NCBI GenBank assembly: GCA_018813725.1
Contig: JAHJBD010000173.1
Coordinates: 1 to 8,804 of the forward strand
DNA length: 8,804 nt
Direction of reading: 5' to 3'
From: Nanobdellota archaeon
GTDB lineage: Archaea > Nanobdellota > Nanobdellia > Woesearchaeales > JAHJBD01
The notes below the pieces were generated by a model that was not told the origin of the DNA, did no database searches, and worked only from the letters and a program-made list of their open reading frames with translations. Made by a program: the position numbers and the translations under genes. Numbering within the stretch: the first letter of the stretch is position 1; the number at the start of each line of letters is the position of its first letter. Positions 7,652-8,804 of the stretch are shown piece by piece.

Positions 7652-8247
7652 TTTAGCTCCTTGATGATCTTTTTTAGCTTGATCTTGGTGAGGTCACCGA
7701 AAACCTCATCATTTATCATCACTGCTGGAGCTTTTGCGCATGCTCCGATACAGTTTACACATTCTAATGTGATGTTGCCGTCTTTTGTGGTCTCACCAGG
7801 TTTTATCTCAAGCAGTTCTTCAAGGAATTTTAGAAGACTGTTTGAATTTTTTACGTGACAGGCTGTGCCGCTGCAGATACTTACAATGAATTTTCCTCTT
7901 TTCTTGAGCTTAAACTGAGAATAGAATGTTGCTACACCAAAAATATCTGTGCCAGGGATATCTAACTCTTGAGATAGTTTTATCATAGATTCTTTAGAAA
8001 GATAACCTTCTTTTTCCTGAAGATCCTGGAGAAGTGCTACAATATTGGGCATCTCTTTTTCTTCTTGGACCGGTTTATTTTGCAATTCAGCGATAAATTC
8101 TTGCTTTAACTTTTCAAGTTCATTAAGGTCAGGTTCTGTCTTACCAAGATATTTGCTAAGCTTTCTAAATTTTGCACCGTCTCTTACAGTATGAAATAGA
8201 TAGTAATAATCATTTCCGCTGATGGTGACTTTTCTTAAGTAAGGCAT
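7648..8247 (-). CDS. hydC: NuoE-like subunit of [FeFe]-hydrogenase with an extra N-terminal domain (HydC, set 2)
   Basis: Residues about 67-199 are a normal NuoE-type thioredoxin-like [2Fe-2S] subunit: EGYLSKESMIKLS, FGVATFYSQF (103-112), C125-x4-C130 and C166-x3-C170. The first 37 residues are not part of this family: they read MPYLRKVTISGNDYYYLFHT and end in LSKYLGK, followed by a charged helical linker (38-66). This short beta-rich module resembles the N-terminal segment of various archaeal proteins and transposases of the YYYL...YLGK kind; its function is unknown to me. A start at M66 would remove it, but the TATA box centred about 26 nt before M1 favours the long form. First gene of the hydCBA set 2, 4-bp ATGA overlap with hydB2. 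C163 is an extra cysteine near the second pair. Confidence 0.92.
   Translation of the reverse strand: MPYLRKVTISGNDYYYLFHTVRDGAKFRKLSKYLGKTEPDLNELEKLKQEFIAELQNKPVQEEKEMPNIVALLQDLQEKEGYLSKESMIKLSQELDIPGTDIFGVATFYSQFKLKKRGKFIVSICSGTACHVKNSNSLLKFLEELLEIKPGETTKDGNITLECVNCIGACAKAPAVMINDEVFGDLTKIKLKKIIKELK
7657..7662 (-). promoter_or_regulatory. Ribosome binding site of hydB2
   Basis: AAGGAG on the minus strand, 5 nt (CTAAA) before the hydB2 ATG and inside the end of hydC2. It is the clearest Shine-Dalgarno sequence in the window and fits an internal gene of a polycistronic, otherwise leaderless mRNA. Confidence 0.6.
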
Positions 8248-8256
8248 ATAAAGTTA

Positions 8257-8335
8257 TTAATTACCACCGGTTTATATTTCTTTTGTTTAGCTAGCCTTAC
8301 TTACCACTCGATTAAAATACCAGTTTAATTACCAC
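8257..8335. repeat. Three copies of an 11-bp motif in the hyd promoter region
   Basis: TTAATTACCAC at 8257-8267, TTACTTACCAC at 8297-8307 (one mismatch) and TTAATTACCAC at 8325-8335; on the minus strand GTGGTAATTAA. All have the same orientation. The first lies between the TATA box and the start codon of hydC2, where a bound protein would block initiation; the others lie upstream of the TATA box, at spacings of 40 and 28 bp. This is a plausible operator set for a regulator of the hydrogenase operon. No copy is seen before hydC1. Confidence 0.5.
8271..8279 (-). promoter_or_regulatory. TATA box of the hydCBA operon
   Basis: On the minus strand AAATATAAA, preceded by the purine-rich BRE-like AAAAG. 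Its centre is about 26-27 nt from the hydC2 ATG (8247), so the mRNA is predicted to be leaderless. It is embedded among the three TTAATTACCAC-type motifs. Confidence 0.6.
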
Positions 8336-8351
8336 ATGAGCAATCAATAAC

Positions 8352-8361
8352 ATTAATAAAT
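8352..8361 (+). promoter_or_regulatory. TATA-like element ahead of the partial tRNA copy
   Basis: ATTAATAAAT lies about 26-30 nt before the first copy of the tRNA-Gln 5' end (8387). No comparable AT-rich box sits at that distance before the intact tRNA (about 8503), where the sequence is CTTCGCTACGC. This suggests the original tRNA promoter is the distant one. The region is generally AT-rich, so the match alone is weak. Confidence 0.35.
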
Positions 8362-8384
8362 CAATTGTAAATCACAGTTACTAG

Positions 8385-8402
8385 ACAGCCCTGTAGTGTA
8401 GC
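8385..8402 (+). pseudogene. Partial copy of the tRNA-Gln 5' end
   Basis: ACAGCCCTGTAGTGTAGC is identical to 8527-8544, which covers two bases of leader and the first 16 bases of the intact tRNA-Gln (acceptor 5' strand and start of the D arm). Identity stops at 8403. The rest of a tRNA is absent here, so it cannot make a tRNA by itself. The two copies are 142 bp apart in the same orientation and bracket a hairpin-rich segment. Confidence 0.8.
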
Positions 8403-8412
8403 AACAGTCTTT

Positions 8413-8440
8413 CCAAAAGAAATGGCTCGCCATTTCTTGG
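8413..8440. repeat. Inverted repeat, hairpin 1
   Basis: AAGAAATGGC (8417-8426) and GCCATTTCTT (8429-8438) are perfect complements around a 2-nt centre. The arms extend to CCAA/TTGG if a two-base AA bulge is allowed. Confidence 0.75.
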
Positions 8441-8468
8441 GTGCAAGAAATCTACGATTTCTTGGCAC
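8441..8468. repeat. Inverted repeat, hairpin 2
   Basis: GTGCAAGAAATC (8441-8452) pairs with 8456-8468 around a TAC loop, 12 base pairs with one bulged G (8464). The AAGAAAT core is shared with hairpin 1, suggesting related repeat units. Confidence 0.75.
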
Positions 8469-8528
8469 TTTCGAAGAAAGACAGAAAGAAGAGTACCATC
8501 TTCGCTACGCTCAAAGGCACAAAAAAAC

Positions 8529-8601
8529 AGCCCTGTAGTGTAGCGGCCAATCATCTCGCCCTCTGGAGGCGGGGACGGCAGTTCGAATCTGCCCAGGGCT
8601 A
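8529..8601 (+). tRNA. tRNA-Gln, anticodon CUG
   Basis: A cloverleaf can be drawn by hand: 7-bp acceptor stem AGCCCTG/CAGGGCT, anticodon stem TCGCC/GGCGG (one G-T pair) around the loop CTCTGGA, giving anticodon CTG for the Gln codon CAG, short variable region GGAC, T stem GGCAG/CTGCC with loop TTCGAAT, and discriminator A at 8601. The D arm is short (GTG/CAT pairs) with AGCGG in the loop. CCA is not encoded and no intron is needed. The A1-U72 start and general form match archaeal tRNA-Gln. Its first 16 bases also occur at 8387-8402, and no TATA box is visible directly upstream. Confidence 0.93.
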
Positions 8602-8609
8602 TTTTTTTT
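8602..8609 (+). terminator. Oligo-T terminator after tRNA-Gln
   Basis: Eight consecutive T residues directly follow the discriminator base, a typical intrinsic stop signal for archaeal RNA polymerase. Confidence 0.65.
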
Positions 8610-8665
8610 CTTATAACTATTGAGTTTTTTCTATTAGTTCTTCAAAGCAGATTATTTATTACTAT

Positions 8666-8679
8666 TATTATCGATAATA
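8666..8679. repeat. 14-bp perfect palindrome
   Basis: TATTATCGATAATA is fully self-complementary about TCGA. It sits in an AT-rich stretch upstream of the structured element at 8721-8801 and could be a regulator site, but AT-rich palindromes of this size also arise by chance. Confidence 0.35.
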
Positions 8680-8720
8680 TTGGGCTTAGTAGAAAATGTA
8701 GGTTAGCATCAATATGCGAA

Positions 8721-8801
8721 AGCCGATATACTGCTACATATAAGCTGACAGAGGGAGGGCTCCTCCGAAGATGTCAGCTTAGTATTATAAGCATATAGGC
8801 T
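8721..8801 (+). ncRNA. Long structured inverted repeat, candidate non-coding RNA
   Basis: Nested complementary arms: outer AGCCGATAT/ATATAGGCT (8721-8729 with 8793-8801, one mismatch), a partly pairing 11 by 11 internal loop, a perfect 10-bp stem TAAGCTGACA/TGTCAGCTTA (8741-8750 with 8772-8781), and an apical GGAGG-GCT-CCTCC hairpin (8754-8766). Between the last two stems lie GAG and GAAGA, which can form tandem G-A pairs next to a three-base bulge, similar to a kink-turn; this favours the plus strand as the RNA. The general plan resembles an archaeal H/ACA guide RNA hairpin, but no ACA box is visible before the window ends. A transposon-end hairpin is an alternative. No open frame of note covers it. 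Confidence 0.35.
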
Positions 8802-8804
8802 GTA

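Larger units (their letters stand above)
8403..8526. other. Hairpin-rich 124-bp insert between the two tRNA 5' copies
   Basis: Bracketed by an 18-bp direct repeat. It contains two adjacent hairpins (8413-8440, 8441-8468) enclosed by a 7-bp complementary pair, GTCTTTC (8407-8413) and GAAAGAC (8476-8482), giving a possible branched fold, and a weaker imperfect palindrome around CTTCGCTACGCTCAAAG (8499-8515). No convincing gene is present: the 60-codon frame starting at 8441 runs through the tRNA. It could be a small non-autonomous mobile or REP-like repeat, or debris of integration. Confidence 0.5.

Noticed and set aside
8385..8402. Split tRNA half-gene
   Set aside because: Split tRNA genes break at or near the anticodon or D loop and carry a complementary leader on the other half; here the full tRNA is present 142 bp away, so a partial duplication is simpler.
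8403..8526. CRISPR-like repeats
   Set aside because: The repeated segments are inverted pairs with different arms; there are no regularly spaced direct repeats or spacers.
8441..8623. 60-codon plus-strand open frame over the hairpins and tRNA-Gln
   Set aside because: It reads through the complete tRNA gene and its terminator; the composition is that of hairpin repeats and tRNA, not a protein.
8682..8752. Possible second tRNA starting GGGCTTAGTAG with a D-arm-like TAGGTTAG
   Set aside because: No anticodon stem of the right size and no T arm (TTCGAAT type) could be found within the window, so it is not a tRNA on the visible sequence.

Overview
The window looks archaeal, most likely from a small-genome, AT-rich, anaerobic fermentative lineage (DPANN-like is my guess, not proven). 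The evidence: a tRNA-Gln gene with no encoded CCA, TATA-box elements centred about 26 nt upstream of start codons (leaderless transcripts), an SD-like GTGAT ahead of one gene, and an N-terminal YYYL...YLGK extension of a kind I associate with archaeal proteins. The bacterial alternative fits less well because I see no -35/-10 pairs at these starts.

Layout: a partial minus-strand gene (1-116) and a plus-strand gene of unknown function (184-963) diverge from a shared palindromic TATA box. The plus gene converges on a long minus-strand block, read right to left from 8247 to 992, of six [FeFe]-hydrogenase genes in two consecutive sets of the same order, hydC-hydB-hydA. Set 2 (8247-4227, promoter-proximal) has a full-length HydB with all the domains of electron-bifurcating hydrogenases, joined by 4-bp ATGA overlaps. 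Set 1 (4169-992) is stripped down: HydB1 keeps only the NuoF-like core, and HydA1 has a degenerate His/Cys iron-sulfur site. Set 1 has its own TATA box in the 57-nt gap. Right of the operon, 8248-8804 holds a promoter region with three copies of an 11-bp motif, a partial copy of the 5' end of a tRNA-Gln gene, a 124-bp hairpin-rich insert, the intact tRNA-Gln(CUG), and a long structured inverted repeat at the window edge.

How the genes work together: HydC (NuoE-like, [2Fe-2S]) and HydB (NuoF-like, FMN, NAD(P)-binding type) would pass electrons between a nicotinamide cofactor and HydA, where the H-cluster makes or uses H2. Set 2 is built like enzymes that couple H2 to NADH plus ferredoxin; set 1 lacks the accessory cluster domains of HydB and may be a simpler NAD(P)-linked or otherwise specialised enzyme. 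The maturases HydE, HydF and HydG are not in this window. The main items worth following are the two divergent hydrogenase trimers in a probable archaeon, the Cys-to-Asp change in HydA1, an extra four-cysteine pattern in HydB1, the fused N-terminal domain of HydC2, and the duplicated tRNA 5' end flanking a palindromic insert.
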